Of a stretch of 64,000 bases of DNA, positions 42,933 through 51,800 are shown piece after piece. The notes under the pieces were generated by a model. The model was given only the letters and a program-made list of their open reading frames with translations, was not told where the DNA came from and did no database searches. Every line of letters starts with the position of its first letter. Position 1 is the stretch's first letter. Source of the DNA: Pediococcus pentosaceus (GTDB lineage Bacteria; Bacillota; Bacilli; Lactobacillales; Lactobacillaceae). Location of the stretch: contig NZ_JQBF01000003.1 in assembly GCF_001437285.1 (NCBI RefSeq), positions 1 through 64,000 of the forward strand. Reading direction: 5' to 3'. The position numbers were made by a program, and so were the translations under genes.

Positions 42933-45098
42933 TTAAATTGAACAGCTTTCACATTGATTTACGCCAACTTCACCATCATTATCTGTGAAGGTACGAACGT
43001 AGTAGATGGACTTGATACCTTCATGATGGGCATAGTTACGAAGGATATTAAGATCACGAGTGGTCATTTTATCAGTGCGGCCTTCCTTCCAATCATAAAT
43101 TCCAGCTGGAATTGTTGAACGCATGAAGAAGGTCATACTCATCCCTTGGTCAACATGTTGTTGGGCAGCAGCGTAAATATCAATAACTTTACGCATATCA
43201 ATGTCGTAAGCTGATTGGTAATATTTTAACGTATCATTGGAAAGATATGGAGCTGGGAAGTAAATTTTCCCAATTTTCTTTTCTTGACGCTCTTCAATTT
43301 TGTTAACAATGGGTTGAAGACTAGCTGTCGCATCGTTGATATAAGAGATTGAACCAGTAGGAGCAACTGCCATTCGATTTTGGTGATAAAGTCCTTCAGC
43401 CATCACATCAGTTTTAAGTTGTTTCCAATCTTCAACGCTTGGAATTTCAATTCCATTAAATAACTCTTTAACTCGATTGGATTTAGGTCCAAAATCATTT
43501 TCTACATATTTATCAAAGTAAGAACCATCAGCATATTTGCTTTTATCAAAGTTGTGGAAAACTTGATTCTTTTCTTTGGCAATCTGGTTAGAAGCTTTTA
43601 GAGTCCAATAGTTCAACAGCATAAAGTAAACACTAGTGAATTCAATCGAATCTGCTTCACCATAGTAAAGGTGGTTCTTAGCTAAGTAACCATGGAGTCC
43701 CATTGCTCCAAGACCAATGGTATGAGCAAGAGCATTTCCATTTTGGATAGAAGGAACAACGTCAATATCAGAATGATCCGTAACAAAAGTTAGTGCTCTA
43801 ACCATAGTTTCGACCGATTTACCGAAGTGGGGCGTTTGCATCATATTAACAATGTTTGTTGAACCAAGGTTACAACTGATATCAGTTCCTAGTTTCGTAT
43901 AGTTTTGCTTGTTATCAATTACGGATGGAGTTTGTACTTGCATAATTTCTGAGCAGAGATTACTCATTACAATTTTTCCATAAATTGGATTTTCTCGATT
44001 AGCCGTATCAACGTTAACAATGTAAGGATAGCCAGATTCCTGTTGAAGTTTAGAAATTTCATTTTCGATGTTACGGGCTTTAACTTTGAATTTCTTAATA
44101 GCAGGGTTTTTGACCATGTTGTCGTATTCTTTAGTAATATCGACGTAGGCGTAAGGTTCACCGTAAACTTTTTCCACACTATAAGGACTAAATAGATACA
44201 TATCTTCGTCGTGTTTGATGAGGTCATAAAATTTATCGGGAACGACTACACCAAGTGAGAGGGTTTTAACCCGTATCTTTTCGTCGGCATTTTCCTTTTT
44301 AGCTGAAAGGAAAGATACAATGTCGGGATGGAAAACGTTTAGATATACAACACCAGCTCCCTGACGTTGTCCTAATTGATTGGCATAAGAAAAACTATCT
44401 TCTAGTAGTTTCATAACCGGAACCACACCGCTAGCAGCGCCTTCAATCCCCTTGATTGGTGCTCCCGCCTCACGAAGGTTAGTGAGGTTGATTCCGACCC
44501 CGCCACCTAATTTAGAAAGTTGAAGAGCAGAATTAATCGTACGACCAATCGAGTTCATATCGTCATTAGCTTGAATTAAGAAACATGAAACTAACTCTCC
44601 TCGATGCTTACGACCGGCATTTAAAAAACTAGGAGTAGCTGGTTGATAGCGTTGGTGAATGATTTCATCGGCAATATTCATGGCCAATTCTTCATTACCA
44701 TCAGCAAAGTAGAGAGCGTTCATAGCCACGCGGTCGATGAAGTTTTCTAAATAATATTCGTTATTATTCGTTTTTAAGGCATATTGAGCGTAAAACTTAT
44801 AAGCTGCCATAAACGATTGAAAGTGGAAGTCTTGTTGCTTTAAGAAGTCGTACAGTTTTTCGATAAAATCGAATGAATATTCTTCAACGAGGGCAGCCTC
44901 GATATAGTCTTCTTTGAGGAGGTAATCGAAACGTTCACGTAGAGAATCAAATTGCATGGTGTTAGCTTGAACATTCTCTTTTAGAAATGCAGCTAGAGCT
45001 TCACGATCCTTGCTTAGGGGAATTTGGTTATCAACAGGGATGTTAATTTCATTGTTTAAATCATAGTAAGTAACATCTTTTAGATCTTTTAAAGTCAT
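42933..45098 (-). CDS. nrdE: Class Ib ribonucleotide reductase, alpha subunit
   Basis: A 721-residue catalytic subunit reducing ribonucleoside diphosphates. It has active-site Cys in LVSCFLIQ and the finger-loop NLCSEI, the substrate-site GSTNIVN, and the C-terminal redox pair CESC in NQCESCSI that is reduced by NrdH. It lacks the ATP-cone overall-activity domain of class Ia. ATG at 45098 is chosen because AGAGAGGA precedes it; the frame from 45146 would enter the upstream hairpin. Confidence 0.96.
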   Translation of the reverse strand: MTLKDLKDVTYYDLNNEINIPVDNQIPLSKDREALAAFLKENVQANTMQFDSLRERFDYLLKEDYIEAALVEEYSFDFIEKLYDFLKQQDFHFQSFMAAYKFYAQYALKTNNNEYYLENFIDRVAMNALYFADGNEELAMNIADEIIHQRYQPATPSFLNAGRKHRGELVSCFLIQANDDMNSIGRTINSALQLSKLGGGVGINLTNLREAGAPIKGIEGAASGVVPVMKLLEDSFSYANQLGQRQGAGVVYLNVFHPDIVSFLSAKKENADEKIRVKTLSLGVVVPDKFYDLIKHDEDMYLFSPYSVEKVYGEPYAYVDITKEYDNMVKNPAIKKFKVKARNIENEISKLQQESGYPYIVNVDTANRENPIYGKIVMSNLCSEIMQVQTPSVIDNKQNYTKLGTDISCNLGSTNIVNMMQTPHFGKSVETMVRALTFVTDHSDIDVVPSIQNGNALAHTIGLGAMGLHGYLAKNHLYYGEADSIEFTSVYFMLLNYWTLKASNQIAKEKNQVFHNFDKSKYADGSYFDKYVENDFGPKSNRVKELFNGIEIPSVEDWKQLKTDVMAEGLYHQNRMAVAPTGSISYINDATASLQPIVNKIEERQEKKIGKIYFPAPYLSNDTLKYYQSAYDIDMRKVIDIYAAAQQHVDQGMSMTFFMRSTIPAGIYDWKEGRTDKMTTRDLNILRNYAHHEGIKSIYYVRTFTDNDGEVGVNQCESCSI

Positions 45099-45129
45099 AA
45101 TTCGAATCCTCTCTTCAATCAAGTGAAAT

Positions 45130-45168
45130 AAAAAAACGCTCCGCATTTACAATGTACGAATGGGGCGT
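45130..45168 (-). terminator. Attenuator-like hairpin between nrdH and nrdE
   Basis: On the reverse strand ACGCCCCATT pairs with AATGCGGAGCGT (2-base bulge), followed by T6. It would let nrdH be made in excess of nrdE-nrdF. Confidence 0.65.
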
Positions 45169-45199
45169 CTTGAACATCTGAGTTAGCGTTGGTGGAGAA

Positions 45200-45430
45200 C
45201 TAAATTGCTAATTTTTTTAGTAAATCAGGTCTAAAACCAGCCACAGCTTTTTCTTCAGAAAATTGAACGACTGGTACGGCTTGGAAGCCTTTAGCTTTTA
45301 AAGTGTCGATATATTCTGGATTTGCATTGATATTACGTTCTTCAAAAGTAACCCCGTTTTCGGATAAGAAGCGTTTAGTCATTTTGCATTGAATGCAGTT
45401 ATTTTTAGTGTACACAATTATTTTTCTCAT
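45200..45430 (-). CDS. nrdH: NrdH-redoxin (glutaredoxin-like)
   Basis: A 76-residue thioredoxin-fold electron donor for class Ib ribonucleotide reductase, with redox motif CIQC and the C-terminal VAGFRPDLL that marks NrdH. ATG at 45430 has AAGGGGG on the reverse strand. It is the promoter-proximal gene of nrdHEF. nrdI, the flavodoxin partner for Mn loading, is not in this cluster. Confidence 0.94.
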   Translation of the reverse strand: MRKIIVYTKNNCIQCKMTKRFLSENGVTFEERNINANPEYIDTLKAKGFQAVPVVQFSEEKAVAGFRPDLLKKLAI

Positions 45431-45504
45431 AATACTGATCCCCCTTGTCTCATTTATCATGGAACTAAGTATACAACATTTATTACTAAATTTGAAATAA
45501 AAAA

Positions 45505-45552
45505 GCACAATATGTAGAGGATATATTTTTACAATCCCACTATATATTGTGC
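45505..45552 (-). promoter_or_regulatory. Two NrdR boxes upstream of nrdHEF
   Basis: GCACAATATGTAGAGG (45505-45520) and CCACTATATATTGTGC (45537-45552) both fit the NrdR box (ACACWATATATWGTGT type), and their centres are 32 bases apart, the usual three-turn spacing. The nucleotide-sensing repressor NrdR is expected to bind here; its gene is outside the window. Confidence 0.82.
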
Positions 45553-45585
45553 TGGCGGTGTTTATTAAATTTTATTCTTTTTAAA

Positions 45586-45615
45586 TTGGTAACTGAATTT
45601 ACAATACGATATTAT
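45586..45615 (+). promoter_or_regulatory. Promoter of the rsmC-like gene
   Basis: TTGGTA (45586-45591), 18-base spacer, TATTAT (45610-45615). Confidence 0.5.
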
Positions 45616-45641
45616 ATTAATAGAGAATGGAGGACTTTTCA

Positions 45642-46247
45642 ATGACAGATTATTATTTTACTGAAAATCCCAACGCCGAACATGACGAGAAGCATTGGAG
45701 CTACGAGCTTTTGAGTCATAAATTAAATTTTATTTCGGATCGCGGTGTTTTTTCAAAAAACACAATTGATTTTGGAACTAGGACGTTGCTTGAAGCAATA
45801 CAAATTGCAGGTTCTGCTGAAAAGATTTTAGACGTGGGATGTGGATACGGTCCAATTGGCATATCACTTGCCAAAAGTTTTCCAGAGATACAAGTACAGA
45901 TGACAGATGTTAACGAACGCGCGTTGGGACTCGCCAAACGAAATGCAGTTGCTAATAGCGTCGAAAAACAGACTCAAATTTATAAATCAGATGCATATGA
46001 GAATATCGATGATACGGATTTCACCACGATTATTTCTAATCCACCAGTCCGTGCAGGAAAATCGGTAGTTGAGACAATTATCGTTGAGGCTAAATCTCAT
46101 TTAAAAGCAGGTGGCCAACTGGTAATCGTTCTTCAGAAAAAACAGGGGGCGCCCTCAGCTAAAAAATTAATGCAAGAAACCTTTGGGAATGTCGAAGTCC
46201 TAAAAAAGAATAAAGGATATTATATTTTAAGAAGTGCACATGAATAA
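45642..46247 (+). CDS. Class I SAM-dependent methyltransferase (RsmC/YbxB-like)
   Basis: A 201-residue methyltransferase with SAM motif DVGCGYGPIG and the catalytic NPPVRAGK, which in RsmC-type enzymes points to guanine N2 methylation of 16S rRNA. It corresponds to the RsmC C-terminal domain only, as in Bacillus YbxB, which also lies downstream of rplL. ATG at 45642 has GGAGG 9 bases upstream. It overlaps tadA by 8 bases. Confidence 0.88.
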   Translation: MTDYYFTENPNAEHDEKHWSYELLSHKLNFISDRGVFSKNTIDFGTRTLLEAIQIAGSAEKILDVGCGYGPIGISLAKSFPEIQVQMTDVNERALGLAKRNAVANSVEKQTQIYKSDAYENIDDTDFTTIISNPPVRAGKSVVETIIVEAKSHLKAGGQLVIVLQKKQGAPSAKKLMQETFGNVEVLKKNKGYYILRSAHE

Positions 46248-46725
46248 GTTAACAGAGCATGAAATTAATTTTTATATGAATGAAGCAATTAAAGAGGCCC
46301 AATTCGCCAAAATGATTGATGAGGTCCCCATTGGAGCAGTGGTTGTTCATGATGGTAAAATTATTGGTCGTGGTCATAACTTAAGAGAACACTCACAGGA
46401 TTCAACCACTCATGCGGAAGTCTTAGCGATTACGGAAGCTTGCGCTTATTTAAAAAGCTGGCGGCTGTGGGATTGTCAGCTTTTTGTGACCATTGAACCA
46501 TGCTTAATGTGTAGTGGAACCATCATCAATTCACAATTACCTCAAGTATTTTTTGGTGCTCGAGATCCTAAAGCAGGAGCGGTTCGAAGCCTGTATACCG
46601 TACTCGAAGATACGCGTTTAAACCATCAAGTGACGGTTCATGAAGGGATTGGAGCTGACCGAGCATCGATGTTAATGAAGACGTTTTTTAAAGAAATTCG
46701 AAAAAGAAGAAAAAAAACTAAGTAA
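46240..46725 (+). CDS. tadA: tRNA-specific adenosine deaminase
   Basis: A 161-residue zinc deaminase converting A34 to inosine in tRNA. H58 and E60 (THAEV) and C88/C91 (PCLMC) form the zinc site and catalytic acid. The usual substrate is tRNA-Arg(ACG); the tRNA-Leu(AAG) in this window suggests a second. ATG at 46240 (GTG at 46234 is possible) overlaps the previous gene. The C-terminus is highly basic (RKRRKKTK). The SRP RNA follows. Confidence 0.94.
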   Translation: MNKLTEHEINFYMNEAIKEAQFAKMIDEVPIGAVVVHDGKIIGRGHNLREHSQDSTTHAEVLAITEACAYLKSWRLWDCQLFVTIEPCLMCSGTIINSQLPQVFFGARDPKAGAVRSLYTVLEDTRLNHQVTVHEGIGADRASMLMKTFFKEIRKRRKKTK

Positions 46726-46765
46726 AATAGTGGAAATTTTTTTAAAATTCGAGTATCATAGTTAT

Positions 46766-46858
46766 TGCCGTAAGGCCTTGAGGCAAGGTTGGACTTACGA
46801 ATTGTGTCAGGTCCGGAAGGAAGCAGCACTAAGTATGCTCTGGCTTGTGCCTTAAGTT
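46766..46858 (+). ncRNA. ffs: Signal recognition particle RNA, small bacterial type
   Basis: The invariant core GTGTCAGGTCCGGAAGGAAGCAGCAC (given here as GTGTCAGGTC, GGAAGG, AAGCAGCAC at 46804-46829) with its GGAA tetraloop is present, and TAAGGC (46771-46776) pairs with GCCTTA (46849-46854) at the base. It binds Ffh to target proteins to the membrane. It is short, without the Bacillus-type Alu domain, and lies between tadA and dnaX as in many Firmicutes. Ends are approximate. Confidence 0.92.
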
Positions 46859-46873
46859 ATTGGGTAAATTAAC

Positions 46874-46908
46874 GAACTCTTAGTCCATTGGGCTAAGGGT
46901 TCTTTTCT
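46874..46908 (+). terminator. Terminator of the SRP RNA
   Basis: GAACTCTTAG (46874-46883) pairs with CTAAGGGTTC (46893-46902), one wobble, followed by TTTT. Confidence 0.8.
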
Positions 46909-46936
46909 TAAAAAAGCAAATATGGAAGGAAATCAA

Positions 46937-48682
46937 ATGAGTTATCAAGCATTATACCGTGTTTGGCGGCCTCAAAAGTTTGATGATATGGTCGGTCAAG
47001 ACGTCGTCACGAGGACTTTAAAAAATGCATTAATAACTGAGCAGACCAGCCATGCGTATCTATTTACTGGTCCACGAGGAACCGGAAAAACATCGGCAGC
47101 TAAGATTTTTGCTAAGGCGGTTAATTGTCACTATCTCAAAGATGGTGAGCCTTGTAATGAATGTGTGACTTGTAAAGCGATTACTGAGGGAACCTTAAAC
47201 GATGTAATCGAAATTGATGCGGCCTCGAATAATGGTGTCGAAGAAATTCGCGATATTCGTGATAAGGCAAAGTATGCTCCAACTGAAGCAGACTACAAAG
47301 TCTACATTGTTGATGAAGTCCATATGCTATCAACCGGAGCATTTAATGCGTTGTTGAAAACTTTAGAAGAACCACCAGCTAATGTAATTTTTATTTTAGC
47401 AACGACGGAACCTCAAAAGATTCCATTAACCATTATTTCAAGAACACAACGTTTTGATTTTAAGCGAATTACACCAGCTCAAAGTTATGATCGCATGGTC
47501 TATATTTTGGATCAAAAGGGAATCCAGTACGATCAAAAGGCTTTAGCAATTATCGCCAAGGCTGCTGAAGGTGGGATGCGAGATGCATTAAGTATTTTGG
47601 ATCAAGTGATCTCATTTGGTAACGAAGAAGTAACTTTAGATAACGCCTTATTAGTTACAGGAAGTGTTAACCAAACGCTATTAGATCAGTATTTAACGCA
47701 AATTTTTAAGCAAGAAACATCAGCGGCATTAGAAACTTTGCATCAAATTTTAGATGAGGGTAAAGATGGACAACGATTAATTGAAGACTTAATTACTGTC
47801 CAAAGAAATTTACTCTTATACCAAGAAGATCCCCAGTTGGTGCAAGAACAAAGCTTGAATGATCTATCGGAAGCTTTTACTGAAGAAGCAGCTATGGTGA
47901 CTGGCGTGGAGCTGTATCAAATGATTGATACATTGAATAGTATTCAGCAACAAATGCGTTTCACGACCCACCCAGATGTCTATTTGGAAGTTTTGACGAT
48001 TAAGCTATCACAACGAAAAACTGCGAAAGTTTCCACCGAAGCCCCAACCGGTTCCATGGATAACCAAGAAGTGGAGCAGTTACGTTCAGAAGTCAGTCAA
48101 TTAAAACAAGCAATTCAAAAGCTACAACAAAATGTAAAAAATACGCCAAGTAATTCACAATCAGCTCAGCCTAAACCTAAGAAAAAAGCGATAGGTGCTA
48201 AACAAGTTAAAACTCCGGCTAATTTAACTAAGATTTATCCGATCTTGGAAAATGCTACTAAGGCCAGTTTAAATACGATGCAGGAACTCTGGCGCGACTT
48301 AATGGATATGCTATCTGTTACAGAACGGGCTTTGATGCACGTTTCTAAGCCAGTTGCAGCTAGTAAAGAAGGGGTGGTCGTAGCGTTCAATTACGACTTT
48401 CTGTTTGAAAAGGCTGTCGATAATGAAGTGCTTCGTACTGAACTTCAACAAAATTTAGCTAAGTTAACTGGTTCCGATTTTAAGGTAGTTTATGTTACAG
48501 TTGAAGAGTGGCCAGAGGTGCGGTCAGGTTTCTTAAATACTCATCATTTTGATAAGAATCAAGAAAAATCTGAACCAGAGGCATCAGAGCAATCTACACC
48601 CAAAGCGGATGAAGATAATCAAGCTGTTAAAAAAGCGGTCGAATTATTTGGCTCTGAAAATGTAAATATAAAAAATGATTAA
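46937..48682 (+). CDS. dnaX: DNA polymerase III subunits gamma/tau
   Basis: A 581-residue clamp-loader ATPase. It has Walker A GPRGTGKT (45-52), a zinc module with C64, C73, C76 and C79, VDEVHMLS (Walker B), the sensor LEEPPANVIFILATTEP, and a C-terminal tau-type region after a Lys/Pro-rich linker. An A6G run at 48182-48188 in the linker could allow a -1 shift giving a 421-residue gamma-like form. ATG at 46937 has GGAAGG upstream. It heads the dnaX-ybaB-recR group. Confidence 0.95.
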   Translation: MSYQALYRVWRPQKFDDMVGQDVVTRTLKNALITEQTSHAYLFTGPRGTGKTSAAKIFAKAVNCHYLKDGEPCNECVTCKAITEGTLNDVIEIDAASNNGVEEIRDIRDKAKYAPTEADYKVYIVDEVHMLSTGAFNALLKTLEEPPANVIFILATTEPQKIPLTIISRTQRFDFKRITPAQSYDRMVYILDQKGIQYDQKALAIIAKAAEGGMRDALSILDQVISFGNEEVTLDNALLVTGSVNQTLLDQYLTQIFKQETSAALETLHQILDEGKDGQRLIEDLITVQRNLLLYQEDPQLVQEQSLNDLSEAFTEEAAMVTGVELYQMIDTLNSIQQQMRFTTHPDVYLEVLTIKLSQRKTAKVSTEAPTGSMDNQEVEQLRSEVSQLKQAIQKLQQNVKNTPSNSQSAQPKPKKKAIGAKQVKTPANLTKIYPILENATKASLNTMQELWRDLMDMLSVTERALMHVSKPVAASKEGVVVAFNYDFLFEKAVDNEVLRTELQQNLAKLTGSDFKVVYVTVEEWPEVRSGFLNTHHFDKNQEKSEPEASEQSTPKADEDNQAVKKAVELFGSENVNIKND

Positions 48683-48697
48683 AGGATGGTAATACAA

Positions 48698-49012
48698 ATG
48701 CGTGGTGGAATGGGAAACATGCAAAGCATGATGCGTCAAATGCAAAAGATGCAAAAAAAGGTAACAGAAGAACAAGAAAAATTAAATCAAACTGAATTTA
48801 CGGGTGTGGCACCAGATGACATGGTCAAAGTTGTATTCACCGGTGATCATAGAATGAAAGACATCGTGATTAATCCTGAAGCAATCGATGAAGACGATCC
48901 AGACATGTTACAAGATTTAATTGTAGCCGCTGTAAACGACGCTATGAATCGCGTGGATAGCGAAACTAATAAAACAATGGGAAAATACACTAAGGGCATC
49001 CCTGGAATGTAA
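48698..49012 (+). CDS. Nucleoid-associated protein, YbaB/EbfC family
   Basis: A 104-residue DNA-binding dimer protein, Met/Gln-rich N-terminal helix ([19 protein letters not shown]) and the core [29 protein letters not shown] at 48698 fits the AAAGGATGG site better than ATG at 48686. It always travels between dnaX and recR and may assist recombination repair. Confidence 0.93.
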   Translation: MRGGMGNMQSMMRQMQKMQKKVTEEQEKLNQTEFTGVAPDDMVKVVFTGDHRMKDIVINPEAIDEDDPDMLQDLIVAAVNDAMNRVDSETNKTMGKYTKGIPGM

Positions 49013-49038
49013 TTAAGAATCGTAGGTGATAGACCGTT

Positions 49039-49638
49039 ATGCAATATCCAGAACCGATTGCGAAATTAATCGATAGTTTCATGAAATTACCAGGTATTGG
49101 TTATAAAACGGCAACCCGACTAGCATTTTTTACGTTAGATATGGAAAAAGATGATGTAACCGAATTTGCTAAGGCACTGATTTCAGCACAACGGGACCTA
49201 AGTTTCTGTAGTATTTGTGGAAATATTACGGAAGATGATCCATGTGATATTTGTCAGGACCCTTCACGAGATCAAAAAGCGGTTTTAGTAGTCGAAGATT
49301 CTAAAGACGTAATGTCAATGGAACAGATGAAAGAATACCATGGTTTGTACCACGTGTTACATGGCGTGTTATCACCCATGGATGGTAAAGGCCCTGAAGA
49401 CATCAATATTGCTGCGTTACTTACCCGTTTACAGAAGAACGAGGCCATTAAAGAAGTTATTATTGCTACAAATGCAACTCCAGAAGGGGAAGCGACAGCG
49501 ATGTATATTTCAAGATTGGTTAAACCGTCCGGCATTAAAGTTACTCGTTTAGCTCACGGGTTATCGGTCGGAAGTGATATTGAATATGCGGATCAAATGA
49601 CTTTATATAAGGCGGTCGAAGGCCGAACAGAAATGTAA
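49039..49638 (+). CDS. recR: Recombination protein RecR
   Basis: A 199-residue repair protein of the RecFOR pathway. It has an N-terminal HhH ([15 protein letters not shown]), a C4 zinc finger ([16 protein letters not shown]) and a Toprim domain ([29 protein letters not shown]). ATG at 49039; it is 26 bases after ybaB. Confidence 0.96.
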   Translation: MQYPEPIAKLIDSFMKLPGIGYKTATRLAFFTLDMEKDDVTEFAKALISAQRDLSFCSICGNITEDDPCDICQDPSRDQKAVLVVEDSKDVMSMEQMKEYHGLYHVLHGVLSPMDGKGPEDINIAALLTRLQKNEAIKEVIIATNATPEGEATAMYISRLVKPSGIKVTRLAHGLSVGSDIEYADQMTLYKAVEGRTEM

Positions 49639-49655
49639 AGCAAAATAATTAAAAG

Positions 49656-49697
49656 ATGAGTTAATGCGATTTTACCAACGCGTTAGCTCATTTTTTT
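49656..49697 (+). terminator. Terminator after recR
   Basis: ATGAGTTAATGCG pairs imperfectly with the downstream CGCGTTAGCTCAT, followed by T7. Confidence 0.85.
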
Positions 49698-49730
49698 AAA
49701 TTAATATGGTGATATTTTAATTAAGGTTAA

Positions 49731-49759
49731 TAGACAGTCCTTAAAATCTAAAGTAGAAT
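49731..49759 (+). promoter_or_regulatory. Promoter of tmk-darA-holB-yabA-rsmI
   Basis: TAGACA (49731-49736), 17-base spacer, TAGAAT (49754-49759). Confidence 0.6.
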
Positions 49760-49802
49760 AAAAACAATAAATAATTTAAAACAAGTAAGGCGGGGAATAC
49801 TG

Positions 49803-50432
49803 GTGAACGGGCATTTTATATCATTTGAAGGTCCAGATGGGGCCGGAAAAACAACGGTTCTGCAAGCGATGGTTGAACATTACCAACAGCGTTTGAAGGA
49901 CCAATTAACAGTAACGAGGGAGCCCGGCGGAAATCCCATTTCAGAGGCAATTCGAACTATTATTTTGGATAAAAACAACACCGAGATGGATGAGCGAACG
50001 GAGGCCTTACTCTATGCGGCTGCTAGACGACAACATTTGGTGGAAACGATTTTACCAGCTTTGAAAAAAAATCATGTGGTTTTTTGTGACCGATTTGTTG
50101 ATAGCTCAATTGCATATCAAGGAGCAGGCAGAAAAATTGGTACCGATGCCGTCTATCAAATGAATCTCTTTGCTACTGAAGGAGCATTACCAGAAAAAAC
50201 AATTTACTTGGATGTACCATCAGAACTTGGACTAAAGCGCATTATGACTCATCGGACGGAAGATGTTGATCGGTTAGATTTAGAACAATTAGATTTTCAT
50301 CAGCGAGTCCGTTCGGCATATCTAGATTTAGCTAAGAAATTTCCAGATCGGATTGTCGTAATTGATGCGAGTCAAGAACTTGATGATGTAAAAAGAGATG
50401 TAATTGAAGTGTTAGACCAAATTTTAAATTAG
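49803..50432 (+). CDS. tmk: Thymidylate kinase
   Basis: A 209-residue kinase converting dTMP to dTDP. P-loop FEGPDGAGKTT, the DR motif in VFCDRFVDSSIAYQG, and the lid region MTHRTEDVDRLD are visible. The start is GTG at 49803 with GGCGGGG upstream. First gene of a five-gene replication/signalling operon. Confidence 0.95.
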   Translation: MNGHFISFEGPDGAGKTTVLQAMVEHYQQRLKDQLTVTREPGGNPISEAIRTIILDKNNTEMDERTEALLYAAARRQHLVETILPALKKNHVVFCDRFVDSSIAYQGAGRKIGTDAVYQMNLFATEGALPEKTIYLDVPSELGLKRIMTHRTEDVDRLDLEQLDFHQRVRSAYLDLAKKFPDRIVVIDASQELDDVKRDVIEVLDQILN

Positions 50433-50447
50433 CGGAGGAATATTATT

Positions 50448-50783
50448 ATGGCAACTAAGTTAGTTATCGCAATTGTACAAGATAAAGATGCAAACTATTT
50501 GAGTGATCAGTTTATTGATCAAAATGTTCGAGCAACTAAGTTATCCACAACTGGTGGTTTTCTACAATCAGGTAATACAACTTTCATGATTGGGATTGAA
50601 GAAGAACGTGTCCCAGAAGTCCTTGAAATCATCAAGAAAGCTAGTCATACCAGAGAAGAATTTATGACACCATCTGTTAACATGGACGTTAATATGGAGG
50701 GTACTACGGCCTATCCAATTAAGGTTCAAGTCGGTGGTGCAACCGTCCTTGTTCTTCCGGTAGATCAATTCGAGCGCTTCTAG
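50448..50783 (+). CDS. darA: Cyclic-di-AMP receptor, PII-like (DarA/PstA)
   Basis: A 111-residue PII-like trimer protein that binds c-di-AMP in characterised relatives (Bacillus DarA, Listeria/Staphylococcus PstA). The N-terminal strand KLVIAIVQDKDAN, TKLSTTGGFLQSGNTT and the C-terminal VGGATVLVLPVDQFERF match the family. Its downstream target is not known. ATG at 50448 has GGAGG. Its stop overlaps the holB start (TAGTG). Confidence 0.92.
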   Translation: MATKLVIAIVQDKDANYLSDQFIDQNVRATKLSTTGGFLQSGNTTFMIGIEEERVPEVLEIIKKASHTREEFMTPSVNMDVNMEGTTAYPIKVQVGGATVLVLPVDQFERF

Positions 50784-51799
50784 TGGAAGATCTGAAAAAT
50801 TTAACTAATCAGGCTGTGGAAAAACAACCTGAAATTGTTAAACGCTTTAATGAAATGATTGATAGCCAGCATTTGTCGCATGCCTACCTGCTAACCGGAG
50901 CAGGTGGGATTGGAAAAAAAGACGTCGCTCAATGGGTAGCGATGCGTCTTTTTTGTATTGACTTACAGGGATCAATGCCTTGTGGAGAATGTGAAGAGTG
51001 CACTCGAATCATATCAGGACAACATCCAGATGTTGTAGAAATTGCACCAGATGGCCAATCAATCAAGGTGGAACAAGTTCGTTTTTTAAAAGCTGAATTT
51101 TCTAAAAGCGGGGTAGAGGGCGCACGGAAAGTTTTTATTATTGAACAAGCTAATAAAATGACAACGAGTGCAGCCAATAGTTTGCTGAAGTTCATCGAAG
51201 AGCCTTCAGGAGAGGTAACGGCGTTTTTACTTGCTGAAAATAGAAGTTTGATGCTACCAACTATTGTGTCGAGAACCGAAATTATTGAACTAAAACCGTT
51301 ACCTAAAGATCGATTGATTAAGGAATTGACAGAGCAAAATATAGCTGAAACGGATGCTAGAATTTTAACCCGGTTAACCAACGATACGAGTGAAATTCAA
51401 ACACTGGTAGATAACAACTGGATTTTGGATGCCCATAAGGCGTTAGAAAAGTGGTTTATAACGGCCACTACTGGGGACATAACTGCATTTGTAGATGTTC
51501 AAACTCGAGTAATGGCTTTGGCTAAGGATCGATTTTATCAAGAAAAAATATTGGACTTGATGATGTTATATGCAATGGACCTGTTAGAACTAAAATTTGA
51601 TCAAGAAACGATTACTTATGAAGCTAATCGACGTCAGTTACAAGAGTTAGCTGATCAGACCAACGTCCGTCAATTATTGGCTGTTGCAGATGTATTGCTG
51701 CCTTTAAAACATCAGTTAAGTCAGAATTTAAATTTTCAAAGCGTTGTGGAAAAAGCAACGATTAAAATATGTAATATATTCAAAATGAGAGGGCGATAG
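50783..51799 (+). CDS. holB: DNA polymerase III subunit delta prime
   Basis: A 338-residue clamp-loader subunit. It has SHAYLLTGAGGIGKKDVAQW (degenerate P-loop), a zinc module CGECEEC, SGQHPDVVEIAPDG, and ANSLLKFIEEPSGEVTAFLLAEN. GTG at 50783 overlaps the darA stop by one base, so translation is coupled. It is slightly shorter than E. coli delta prime but typical of lactobacilli. Confidence 0.93.
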   Translation: MEDLKNLTNQAVEKQPEIVKRFNEMIDSQHLSHAYLLTGAGGIGKKDVAQWVAMRLFCIDLQGSMPCGECEECTRIISGQHPDVVEIAPDGQSIKVEQVRFLKAEFSKSGVEGARKVFIIEQANKMTTSAANSLLKFIEEPSGEVTAFLLAENRSLMLPTIVSRTEIIELKPLPKDRLIKELTEQNIAETDARILTRLTNDTSEIQTLVDNNWILDAHKALEKWFITATTGDITAFVDVQTRVMALAKDRFYQEKILDLMMLYAMDLLELKFDQETITYEANRRQLQELADQTNVRQLLAVADVLLPLKHQLSQNLNFQSVVEKATIKICNIFKMRGR

Positions 51800-51800
51800 T

